A DNA stretch of 5,553 nt from Thermodesulfobacteriota bacterium (GCA_003641645.1 QNAZ01000062.1:1-5553); one strand, 5' to 3'. Counted from the stretch's first letter, positions 1-5,551 are shown. Numbers and translations: made by a program. The notes: generated from the sequence alone by a model not told the origin.

Positions 1-293
1 AAATACCTCTTTATAATTTTTTACAAATTTTAGAAGATATTTTTAAGATAAAAGAAGAGGTATTAAGAAAAAAAGGAAAAGTAAAATTTGTTTCAGACAC
101 AAGAGATTTAATAATAGAAGCTCAAAAAGGGGCAATAGGAGTAATATTTCCTTCTATTTCACCCCAAATTCTAAAAAAAGTAGCTCAGGCTAAAAAACTC
201 ATGCCTCATAAATGCACCTATTTTTATCCTAAAAATCTAACAGGTTTAATACTAAATGAAATAAGTGGCAGAGATTTAAATATCAGTTTTTGA
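1..293 (+). CDS. DUF1015-family protein, C-terminal part (5' end outside window)
   Basis: This is an open reading frame entering from the left edge in the frame that starts at base 3. It encodes 96 residues and ends with TGA at 291-293. The C-terminal part carries MPHKCTYFYPK (visible residues 67-77) followed by a TGLIL segment. This closely resembles the conserved MPxKSTYFYPKxxTGLV ending of DUF1015 proteins, which are about 400 residues long, so roughly the last quarter is present. The usual Ser before TYFYPK is Cys71 here. The preceding stretch (a D-x-R-D-L helix, then GAIGVIFPSIS and a helix) fits the family's final alpha/beta segment. DUF1015 proteins are predicted cytoplasmic and I know of no settled biochemical role. 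The gene ends 3 bases before the next start and is probably in the same operon. Family assignment comes from remembered motifs, not a search. Confidence 0.8.
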   Translation, partial: IPLYNFLQILEDIFKIKEEVLRKKGKVKFVSDTRDLIIEAQKGAIGVIFPSISPQILKKVAQAKKLMPHKCTYFYPKNLTGLILNEISGRDLNISF

Positions 294-296
294 ATT

Positions 297-815
297 ATGC
301 ATAATGATAGTGTTAAATATTTTGAAAATCTAAAAAATCTTTATAAAAACTTTTTTAAAGAAAAACTTAAGAAGGATTCTTTTATAAAAGAAAAGCTCAA
401 ATCTCTTATACCAGCTATTGAAAAATCCAGAAGAGCTTTTTTAGAAACAGGCTCTTTTAGTTTTTGTGCTAAGTGTGCCAATTCTGGAGAAAAGTGCTGT
501 CAAGCAGGACTGGAATGGAAACTTAGTGCAGCGGAATTTTTTATAAATCTTTTATTAGCTGAAAAACTCGGAGTTTCTATAAAATTTAATTTAGAAAGAC
601 CTGATGATTGTCTCTTTTTAGGAGAAAATGGATGCAATCTCATTCTTACTCCGCTTTTTTGCAGAAATTTTTTTTGTGATAAGCTTTCAAAATTTTTAGG
701 ATATGAAAAACTTATAAAAATTCAGCAAACTATGGAAGATGAAGCAAATTTAAGCTTTGAACTTTCAGATTATATAAATAGAAAATATTTGATACCATAT
801 TCTAATATACTTTAG
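297..815 (+). CDS. YkgJ-type cysteine-cluster protein (putative Zn/Fe-chelating)
   Basis: A 172-residue predicted cytoplasmic protein with no signal peptide or membrane helix. It has a lysine-rich helical N-terminus (1-50) and then a cysteine cluster: C57-x2-C60, the pair C67-C68, C105, C113, C122 and C127. The pattern C-x7-C-x8-C-R-x3-C around residues 105-127, after an upstream CC pair, is the hallmark of the YkgJ/UPF0153 family, which is annotated as zinc- or iron-chelating from its conserved cysteines. The family's biochemical function is not established. The usual Arg-Pro before the penultimate Cys is Thr-Pro here (TPLFCR). The ATG at 297 is the first start after the upstream stop and lies in the same frame as the DUF1015 gene; no Shine-Dalgarno sequence precedes it, so it may depend on translational coupling. 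Family call fairly secure, function unknown. Confidence 0.8.
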   Translation: MHNDSVKYFENLKNLYKNFFKEKLKKDSFIKEKLKSLIPAIEKSRRAFLETGSFSFCAKCANSGEKCCQAGLEWKLSAAEFFINLLLAEKLGVSIKFNLERPDDCLFLGENGCNLILTPLFCRNFFCDKLSKFLGYEKLIKIQQTMEDEANLSFELSDYINRKYLIPYSNIL

Positions 816-829
816 ATAAATTTTAAAAA

Positions 830-1801
830 ATGGAATATTATTTAGTTACAGGAATAGCTGGATTTATAGGATGGAAGGTAGGAGAATTTTTATTAAAAGA
901 AGGAAAAGCTGTTTTAGGGATTGATAATTTAAATGATGCCTATGATATAAAACTTAAAAAGTGGAGATTAAATCAACTTAAAAATTTTAAAAATTTTAAA
1001 TTTCATTTGGTTGAATTAGCTAATTTTCAAGCAGTAAAACTTCTTTTTGAGATCTATCCTATCTCTGCGGTTATTCATTTAGCAGCCAGAGCAGGGGTAA
1101 GAAAAAGTTTAGAAGACCCTTGGGTTTATGTAAATTCTAATATTATGGCAACGCTTAATCTTCTTGAACTTATGAAAGATTTTGGAATAAAAAAGATGGT
1201 TCTTGCTTCTACATCATCTATTTATGCAGGACAAAAACCCCCTTTTCATGAAAATTTAAAGGTTGATACACCTCTTTCACCTTATGCAGCAACCAAAAAA
1301 GGATCAGAACTTTTGGCTTATACCTATTATTATCTTTACGGACTTGATATTTCAGTAGTAAGGTATTTTACAGTTTATGGTCCTGCAGGTAGACCTGACA
1401 TGAGTATTTTTAGATTCATAAAATGGATTTATGAAGAAACTCCAGTAAAAATTTATGGAGATGGGACACAAGCAAGAGATTTTACTTATATAGATGATAT
1501 TGCTAAAGGGACTATTTTGGCTTTAAAACCTGTAGGATATGAAATTATTAATTTAGGTGGGGGTAAAAATCCTATCTCTATTAATCAAATAATTGAAATT
1601 TTAGAAAAACTGATTGGTAAAAAAGCAAAAAAAGAATATCTATCTTTTCATAAGGCAGATGTTAAAATTACTTGGGCTGAAATAAAAAAAGCTAAAAAGA
1701 TACTTGGCTGGGAACCAGAAATCGGAATAGAAGAAGGACTTAAAAGAACTGTTAATTGGGCTTTAGAAAATATAGAATTGATTAAAAGTATAAAGGTATA
1801 A
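830..1801 (+). CDS. NAD-dependent nucleotide-sugar epimerase, UDP-glucuronate 4-epimerase-like
   Basis: A 323-residue extended short-chain dehydrogenase, full length for the family and predicted cytoplasmic. The N-terminal Rossmann fold starts with TGIAGFIG (Gly8, Gly11, Gly14), and Asp32 of GIDNLND would hold the NAD ribose. The catalytic triad is readable as Thr128 (in ASTSSIY), Tyr152 and Lys156 (YAATK). Several blocks match UDP-glucuronate 4-epimerases: NDAYD (35-39), HLAARAGVRKSLEDP (83-97), YFTVYGP-GRPDM (179-191) and RDFTYIDD (216-223). These enzymes invert C4 of a UDP-hexuronate through a 4-keto intermediate, feeding cell-surface polysaccharide synthesis. Other NDP-sugar epimerases or dehydratases are possible, so the exact substrate is inference. 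Trp15 replaces the usual Ser after GFIG, and Glu62 sits where an Asp normally contacts adenine. The start has no clear Shine-Dalgarno sequence; the stop overlaps the next start by one base (TAATG). Confidence 0.85.
   Translation: MEYYLVTGIAGFIGWKVGEFLLKEGKAVLGIDNLNDAYDIKLKKWRLNQLKNFKNFKFHLVELANFQAVKLLFEIYPISAVIHLAARAGVRKSLEDPWVYVNSNIMATLNLLELMKDFGIKKMVLASTSSIYAGQKPPFHENLKVDTPLSPYAATKKGSELLAYTYYYLYGLDISVVRYFTVYGPAGRPDMSIFRFIKWIYEETPVKIYGDGTQARDFTYIDDIAKGTILALKPVGYEIINLGGGKNPISINQIIEILEKLIGKKAKKEYLSFHKADVKITWAEIKKAKKILGWEPEIGIEEGLKRTVNWALENIELIKSIKV
1792..1796 (+). promoter_or_regulatory. Weak Shine-Dalgarno for the aldolase gene, inside the epimerase 3' end
   Basis: AAAGG lies four bases before the ATG at 1801, within the last codons of the epimerase gene. 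The spacing is short and the match partial. With the TAATG stop/start overlap, this suggests re-initiation by ribosomes finishing the epimerase. Confidence 0.45.
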
Positions 1802-2358
1802 TGAAAAAATTAAAAAAACTTTGTTTTTTTGCAAAATACCTTTCAGAAAAAGGGCTTATTTCAGGATCAGAAGGTAATCTTTCTATAAAAGATAAAGAAG
1901 GTTTTTGGATTACTCCTTCTGGTAAAATAAAAGAAATTTTAGAGATAAAGGATCTTTGTTTTATAAATTGGAAAGGTGAGGCTATAAAAGGAAATCCCTC
2001 ATCTGAATGGGGTATGCATTATAAGATTTATTTAAAAAATTCTTTGGCAGAAGCAGTCGTTCATACTCATCCTCCTTTTACTTTAGCCCTTAGTCTTTCT
2101 GGATTTGATTTTACTTCTTTTTCTCTTCCAGAAGCTGGATTCCTTTTAGGAGAAATAAAAATATTACCTTATTTTCAACCTGGTTCTTCTGCTCTTTGGG
2201 AGTTCGCCTCTAATCTTGCAAAAAATTATAGAGTTATAGTATTAAGCCAACATGGTGCTTTAACTTGGGGTAAAAGTATAGAGGAAGCTGTTAATCTTAC
2301 TTTAATATTTGAAAAGTTATGTAAAATAGAATATCTAAAGAAAAAGCTGGAGGGTTAG
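1801..2358 (+). CDS. Class II aldolase/adducin-family protein, short form
   Basis: A 185-residue cytoplasmic protein of the fuculose-1-phosphate aldolase / adducin head fold. Phosphate- and metal-site landmarks are in the expected order: GN at 25-26 (in SEGNLS), TPSG at 38-41, SSE at 67-69, the HTH pair His88 and His90, and His151 in SQHGALTWG. By comparison with E. coli FucA, the three His should bind zinc and Glu69 is the candidate catalytic acid/base. FucA is about 215 residues; this protein stops about 34 residues after its third His, so it lacks the C-terminal segment that carries FucA's active-site Tyr209. The substrate is therefore open: a sugar-phosphate aldolase, an epimerase-like enzyme or a methylthioribulose-phosphate dehydratase-like activity are all conceivable. 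The gene overlaps the epimerase by one base and its last codons contain the hemL ribosome binding site, so it is clearly operonic. Confidence 0.82.
   Translation: MKKLKKLCFFAKYLSEKGLISGSEGNLSIKDKEGFWITPSGKIKEILEIKDLCFINWKGEAIKGNPSSEWGMHYKIYLKNSLAEAVVHTHPPFTLALSLSGFDFTSFSLPEAGFLLGEIKILPYFQPGSSALWEFASNLAKNYRVIVLSQHGALTWGKSIEEAVNLTLIFEKLCKIEYLKKKLEG
2349..2354 (+). promoter_or_regulatory. Strong Shine-Dalgarno for hemL, within the aldolase 3' end
   Basis: GGAGGG lies six bases before the ATG at 2361 and is read as the last Glu-Gly codons of the aldolase gene. It fixes the hemL start and makes hemL initiation stronger than that of the preceding genes in the string. Confidence 0.85.
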
Positions 2359-2360
2359 TT

Positions 2361-3647
2361 ATGAGAATAAGATCAAAATTATTTTATGAAAGAGCCTTAA
2401 ATTCTATACCTGGTGGAGTTAATAGTCCTGTAAGAGCCTGTAAAGCAGTAAAGTCAGATCCAGTTTTTTTTGAAAAAGGAGAGGGAGCCTATCTGATTGA
2501 TGTAGATGGAAATAGATATATAGATTATGTGTGTTCTTGGGGTCCGCTTATTTTAGGTCATGCTCATCAAGAGGTTATAGCAAGTGTTTATTTTGCATCA
2601 AAAAAAGGAACAAGTTTTGGTGCACCAACTTGGCAGGAAGTGGAATTGGCAGAACTTATCAAAAGCTGTTTTCCATCTATAGAAAAAATTCGTTTAGTTA
2701 ATTCTGGAACCGAAGCTACTATGAGTGCTATAAGACTTGCCAGAGCATATACTAAAAGAAAAAAAATTATTAAATTTGAAGGATGTTATCATGGGCATGT
2801 AGATTCTTTGCTTGTTAAAGCTGGTTCTGGACTTGCTACTTTTGGAATTCCTGCAAGTCCTGGAATACCAGAAGAACTTACAACACACACTCTCAATCTT
2901 CCTTTTAATAATTTTGAAGAGATAGAAAAAGCTTTTAAAGAATATGGAGAAGAAATTGCTGGGATAATAGTAGAGCCTATTGCAGGAAATATGGGAGTTA
3001 TTTTGCCAAAAAAGGGCTTTTTAGAGTTCTTAAGAGAAATAACTCAAAAATATGGAGCACTTCTTATTTTTGATGAAGTTATTACAGGTTTTAGAATCGG
3101 AATTTCTGGAGCACAGGGGAAATTTGGAATAACTCCAGATTTAACTTGTCTCGGTAAAATTATAGGTGGTGGGCTTCCAGTAGGAGCTTATGGTGGAAAA
3201 AGTGAAATTATGAGTCTTGTTGCTCCAGAAGGTCCTGTTTATCAAGCTGGAACCCTCTCTGGAAATCCTATTGCAGTTTCAGCTGGACTTGCAACTTTAA
3301 AAGAACTTATTAAACCAGGAACCTATGAAAAATTGGAAGCTATATCTCAAAAACTCGAAAATGGGATTAAAGAAGTTTTAAAAAAATTAAAACTTCCCTA
3401 TCAGGTTAATAGAGCAGGTTCTATGCTTACGCTCTTTTTTACTGAAAAAGAAGTGATAGATTTTAAAACTGCTTTAACCTCTGATACAGAAAAATTTGCT
3501 ATTTTCTGGCAAAAAATGCTTGAAAAAGGGATTTATTTACCTCCTTCCCAATTTGAAGCTTGGTTTGTTTCTTTAGCTCATGGAGAAAAGGAGATAGAAA
3601 AAACTATCAAAATAATATATGAAGTTTTAAAAGAGATGCATCAATAA
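2361..3647 (+). CDS. hemL: Glutamate-1-semialdehyde 2,1-aminomutase
   Basis: A 428-residue, full-length cytoplasmic PLP enzyme that converts glutamate-1-semialdehyde to 5-aminolevulinate, the last step of the C5 route into heme, siroheme and cobamides. Family hallmarks run in order: the N-terminal PGGVNSPVRA (17-26), the PLP phosphate-binding NSGTEAT (114-120), the CYHGHVD segment (142-148), the substrate-gating loop around GSGLATFGIPASPG (155-168), Asp238 in FDEVITGFR for the pyridine nitrogen, and Lys266 in LGKIIGGGLPVGAYGG as the Schiff-base lysine. The QAGTLSGNP block (295-303), typical of this subgroup, separates it from other class III aminotransferases. The start is set by a GGAGGG site six bases upstream. 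It is the last gene of the plus-strand string, two bases after the aldolase gene and convergent with ilvC. One small oddity is AHGEKEIE near the C-terminus, where AHT is usual. Confidence 0.97.
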   Translation: MRIRSKLFYERALNSIPGGVNSPVRACKAVKSDPVFFEKGEGAYLIDVDGNRYIDYVCSWGPLILGHAHQEVIASVYFASKKGTSFGAPTWQEVELAELIKSCFPSIEKIRLVNSGTEATMSAIRLARAYTKRKKIIKFEGCYHGHVDSLLVKAGSGLATFGIPASPGIPEELTTHTLNLPFNNFEEIEKAFKEYGEEIAGIIVEPIAGNMGVILPKKGFLEFLREITQKYGALLIFDEVITGFRIGISGAQGKFGITPDLTCLGKIIGGGLPVGAYGGKSEIMSLVAPEGPVYQAGTLSGNPIAVSAGLATLKELIKPGTYEKLEAISQKLENGIKEVLKKLKLPYQVNRAGSMLTLFFTEKEVIDFKTALTSDTEKFAIFWQKMLEKGIYLPPSQFEAWFVSLAHGEKEIEKTIKIIYEVLKEMHQ

Positions 3648-3669
3648 AAAGGGCTTAAAGTTTTTTATT
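3643..3669. terminator. Weak AT-only inverted repeat between hemL and ilvC
   Basis: AATAAAAA (3643-3650) can pair with TTTTTATT (3662-3669) around an 11-base loop. It overlaps both stop codons and could act for either strand, since U-runs follow the stem on both. With no G-C pairs, stability would be very low, so this is only a candidate shared terminator for the convergent genes. Confidence 0.2.
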
Positions 3670-4663
3670 TTTCTGGTTTCTTAATCCAGGGCATCATAGC
3701 TCTTAATTTTTTACCAATCTCTTCAATAGGGTGTTCTGCTTCTCTTTTTCTTAAGGCATTAAGAACTGGTCTTCCTGCTTGATTTTCCAAAATCCATTCT
3801 CTTGCAAACTCACCACTTTGGATTTCTTTAAGAATTTTTTTCATCTCAGCTCTTACTTGTTCATTTATTATTCTCGGACCTCTGGTTAAGTCTCCATATT
3901 CAGCAGTATCACTTATAGAGTATCTCATAAAAGAAAGACCACCTTCGTAAATCAAATCTACTATGAGCTTTAATTCATGAAGACATTCAAAATATGCTAT
4001 TTCTGGCTGATAACCAGCTTCTACTAAAGTTTCAAAACCTGCTTTAATAAGAGCAGAAACTCCTCCACATAGAACTACTTGTTCTCCAAAAAGATCTGTT
4101 TCAGTTTCTTCTTTAAAAGTGGTTTCAATAACTCCTGCTCTTGTTCCCCCAATCCCTTTAGCATAAGCAAGAGCTTTAGCAAAAGCAGATCCAGTCGCAT
4201 CTTGATGAATAGCTACTAAACAAGGAACTCCTGCTCCTTTTTCAAATTGCCTTCTTACTAAATGCCCTGGACCTTTAGGAGCAACCATAGCAACATCTAC
4301 ATCAGCAGGAGGAACAATTTGATTATAGTGAATATTGAAACCATGAGCAAAGAGAAGCATTTTTCCAGATTTTAAAGTAGGAGCAATATCTTCTTTATAA
4401 ACCGCAGGTTGAATTTGGTCAGGAAGAAGAATCATTATAAGATCTCCCTTCTCACAGGCTTCACGAACAGATAAAGGTTCAAATCCGTGCTCTTTTGCTT
4501 TTTCATAACTTCTTCCACCTTTTCTTACACCTACTATCACATTTAATCCAGAATCTCTTAAATTTAGAGCATGAGCATGACCTTGACTTCCATATCCCAG
4601 AACTGCTATTACCTTGTCTTTTAAAATAGAAAGATCAGCATCTTCATCTTTATAAATTTTCAT
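3665..4663 (-). CDS. ilvC: Ketol-acid reductoisomerase, class I
   Basis: A 332-residue cytoplasmic enzyme of the short class I form. It performs the Mg-dependent isomerisation and NADPH-dependent reduction of acetolactate or acetohydroxybutyrate in valine, leucine and isoleucine synthesis. The N-terminal Rossmann domain has GYGSQGHAHALNLRDSG (23-39); the cofactor loop RKGGRS (47-52) keeps Arg47 and Ser52 and has no acidic switch residue, favouring NADPH. His107 and Lys130 are conserved active-site residues. The C-terminal knotted domain provides metal ligands Asp190, Glu194, Glu226 and Glu230, and substrate-binding Ser251. The protein ends with the typical MMPWI. An AGGAG site six bases from the ATG confirms the start. 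The gene stands apart from ilvB, ilvN, ilvD or leu genes within this window, has its own apparent promoter, and converges on hemL with a 17-base gap. Confidence 0.98.
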   Translation of the reverse strand: MKIYKDEDADLSILKDKVIAVLGYGSQGHAHALNLRDSGLNVIVGVRKGGRSYEKAKEHGFEPLSVREACEKGDLIMILLPDQIQPAVYKEDIAPTLKSGKMLLFAHGFNIHYNQIVPPADVDVAMVAPKGPGHLVRRQFEKGAGVPCLVAIHQDATGSAFAKALAYAKGIGGTRAGVIETTFKEETETDLFGEQVVLCGGVSALIKAGFETLVEAGYQPEIAYFECLHELKLIVDLIYEGGLSFMRYSISDTAEYGDLTRGPRIINEQVRAEMKKILKEIQSGEFAREWILENQAGRPVLNALRKREAEHPIEEIGKKLRAMMPWIKKPEK

Positions 4664-4666
4664 TTT

Positions 4667-4676
4667 CCTCTCCTCT
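4667..4676 (-). promoter_or_regulatory. Shine-Dalgarno for ilvC
   Basis: The minus-strand sequence is AGAGGAGAGG, with the core AGGAG ending six bases before the ATG. It is a strong, unambiguous ribosome binding site that supports the ilvC start. Confidence 0.85.
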
Positions 4677-4691
4677 GCAAATTTTTATAAT

Positions 4692-4720
4692 ACCATAATA
4701 CTAAAATTAAATTCTGTCAA
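4692..4720 (-). promoter_or_regulatory. Candidate sigma-70-type promoter of ilvC
   Basis: On the minus strand a perfect TTGACA (4720-4715) is followed after 17 bases by TATGGT (4697-4692), a 4 of 6 match to the -10 consensus. Transcription would start near 4685, giving a leader of only about 20 bases that holds little more than the ribosome binding site. The flanking DNA is extremely AT-rich, which may help as an UP element but also makes chance matches easier. No leader peptide, T-box or attenuator fits in such a leader. Confidence 0.5.
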
Positions 4721-4826
4721 TTTAAAATCCAATTTTACAAAGCAGAATTTCTTAAGCAAAATAGTAAAAATTTTTATAAACTTTAAAATGAAACCCAAAA
4801 GATTTATTTTAAAATATGAGAAAATT

Positions 4827-4844
4827 TTTCAATTTTTGAAATTG
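4827..4844 (-). terminator. Possible weak terminator after the sulfite reductase-like gene
   Basis: Immediately after the stop codon, the minus strand reads CAATTT-CAA-AAATTG (4844-4830), a six-base stem, with an overlapping alternative TTTCAA-AAA-TTGAAA (4841-4827). A short AATTTT run follows. The stem is nearly all A-T and the U-run is short, so it is at best a weak intrinsic terminator. The separate ilvC promoter downstream gives some contextual support. Confidence 0.3.
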
Positions 4845-5486
4845 CTATCCAAGAATTTCCTTACAAAATTCTTCCCAGCCAAATTTTTCAATAAGATGTC
4901 CTAAACGCATCTTTTTTTGACCTTTTTCTTCGTAAAACTTGGCAACTTTCTCAGCGATCTTTAAAGCTTCTTCTGTAGAAACATCTTTTACAAGCTCTTT
5001 TGCAAGTAATGGACGTGAAGCACCACAACCCCCTACAGTTACTGTCCATCCCTTAGATTTAGCAATAAATCCCAAATCTTTTATACAGGCCTCTGCACAA
5101 TCATTTACACATCCAGAAACTGCTATTTTAAATTTGGCAGGAAAATTTTTTCCATAATATCGTTTGTCAAGCTCAGCTCCTAATTCAAATGTATCCAGCT
5201 GCCCTAAACGACAGAAGTCACCAGGACACACTTTAATACGAACATTTGTTGGTTTAGCAGCTTCTGGACTTATTCCTAAATCTTTCCAAACTTCATCAAT
5301 CTCTTCTTCCTTCAAACCTATTAGAATAACTCTGGTAGCACTTGTGAATTTCATAGTTTTAATTTCATATTTTTTAGCTACTTCCAAAAGTTTTTGCAAA
5401 AAATCAACTGTCACTAATCCAAGAGGCACAGGGGTAATAATGGCATAAGTTTTCTTATCTTTCTGCAAAATTCTCATGGTTTTCAT
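4845..5486 (-). CDS. Small single-domain nitrite/sulfite reductase-like siroheme Fe-S protein
   Basis: A 213-residue predicted cytoplasmic protein resembling the small assimilatory-type sulfite reductases of sulfate reducers and methanogens. Residues about 1-75 look like the ferredoxin-like half domain of nitrite/sulfite reductases (TPVPLGLV, then TSATRVILIGL). Residues about 84-160 form the siroheme/4Fe-4S half: CPGDFCRLG (Cys87, Cys92) and SGCVNDCAEACIKDLG (Cys126, Cys130), then VGGCGASRP (151-159). These four Cys are the expected cluster ligands, the last probably bridging to siroheme. There is no inserted ferredoxin domain, so an external electron donor is needed. The first pair is C-x4-C, whereas the family usually has C-x5-C; Cys134 and Cys154 are additional nearby cysteines. 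Physiological substrate (sulfite, nitrite or other) is not known. AAGGAGG six bases upstream supports this Met over Met4. Apparently transcribed alone from its own promoter. Confidence 0.88.
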   Translation of the reverse strand: MKTMRILQKDKKTYAIITPVPLGLVTVDFLQKLLEVAKKYEIKTMKFTSATRVILIGLKEEEIDEVWKDLGISPEAAKPTNVRIKVCPGDFCRLGQLDTFELGAELDKRYYGKNFPAKFKIAVSGCVNDCAEACIKDLGFIAKSKGWTVTVGGCGASRPLLAKELVKDVSTEEALKIAEKVAKFYEEKGQKKMRLGHLIEKFGWEEFCKEILG

Positions 5487-5492
5487 AGTTAA

Positions 5493-5499
5493 CCTCCTT
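5493..5499 (-). promoter_or_regulatory. Shine-Dalgarno for the sulfite reductase-like gene
   Basis: The minus-strand sequence AAGGAGG ends six bases before the ATG at 5486. It is the strongest ribosome binding site in the window and decides between Met1 and Met4 as the start. Confidence 0.9.
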
Positions 5500-5523
5500 T
5501 TTCCATAGATTTTTAAATTTTCA

Positions 5524-5551
5524 ATTATAACTTTTTTTGACTATCTTTCAA
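5524..5551 (-). promoter_or_regulatory. Candidate sigma-70-type promoter of the sulfite reductase-like gene
   Basis: On the minus strand TTGAAA (5551-5546, 5 of 6 to consensus) is followed after 16 bases by a perfect TATAAT (5529-5524). The predicted start near 5517 gives a leader of about 30 bases ending in the AAGGAGG site. The -35 element is two bases from the window edge, so any upstream operator is not visible. Confidence 0.6.

Noticed and set aside
291..293. TGA as a selenocysteine codon joining DUF1015 and the cysteine-cluster protein
   Set aside because: The DUF1015 family normally ends close to this point, no clear SECIS-like hairpin is seen directly after the TGA, and an ATG follows at once.
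2694..2888. Minus-strand 64-residue open frame inside hemL
   Set aside because: It lies fully within a clearly recognised gene on the other strand, has Ser/Lys/Asn-rich low-complexity composition and no known motif.
4687..4700. Alternative -10 boxes (TATTAT) near the ilvC promoter
   Set aside because: They would need spacers of 14 or 22 bases from the TTGACA, outside the usual range; the 17-base pairing with TATGGT is preferred.
4664..4844. T-box, riboswitch or small RNA upstream of ilvC
   Set aside because: No GC-containing stems, T-box sequence or conserved riboswitch core was found; the stretch is simple AT-rich DNA.
4939..5157. Plus-strand 72-residue open frame opposite the sulfite reductase-like gene
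   Set aside because: It mirrors the conserved siroheme-binding coding sequence on the minus strand and shows no protein family features.
5164..5448. Plus-strand 94-residue open frame opposite the sulfite reductase-like gene
   Set aside because: It is a Ser-rich shadow of the conserved minus-strand gene, without a ribosome binding site or recognisable domain.
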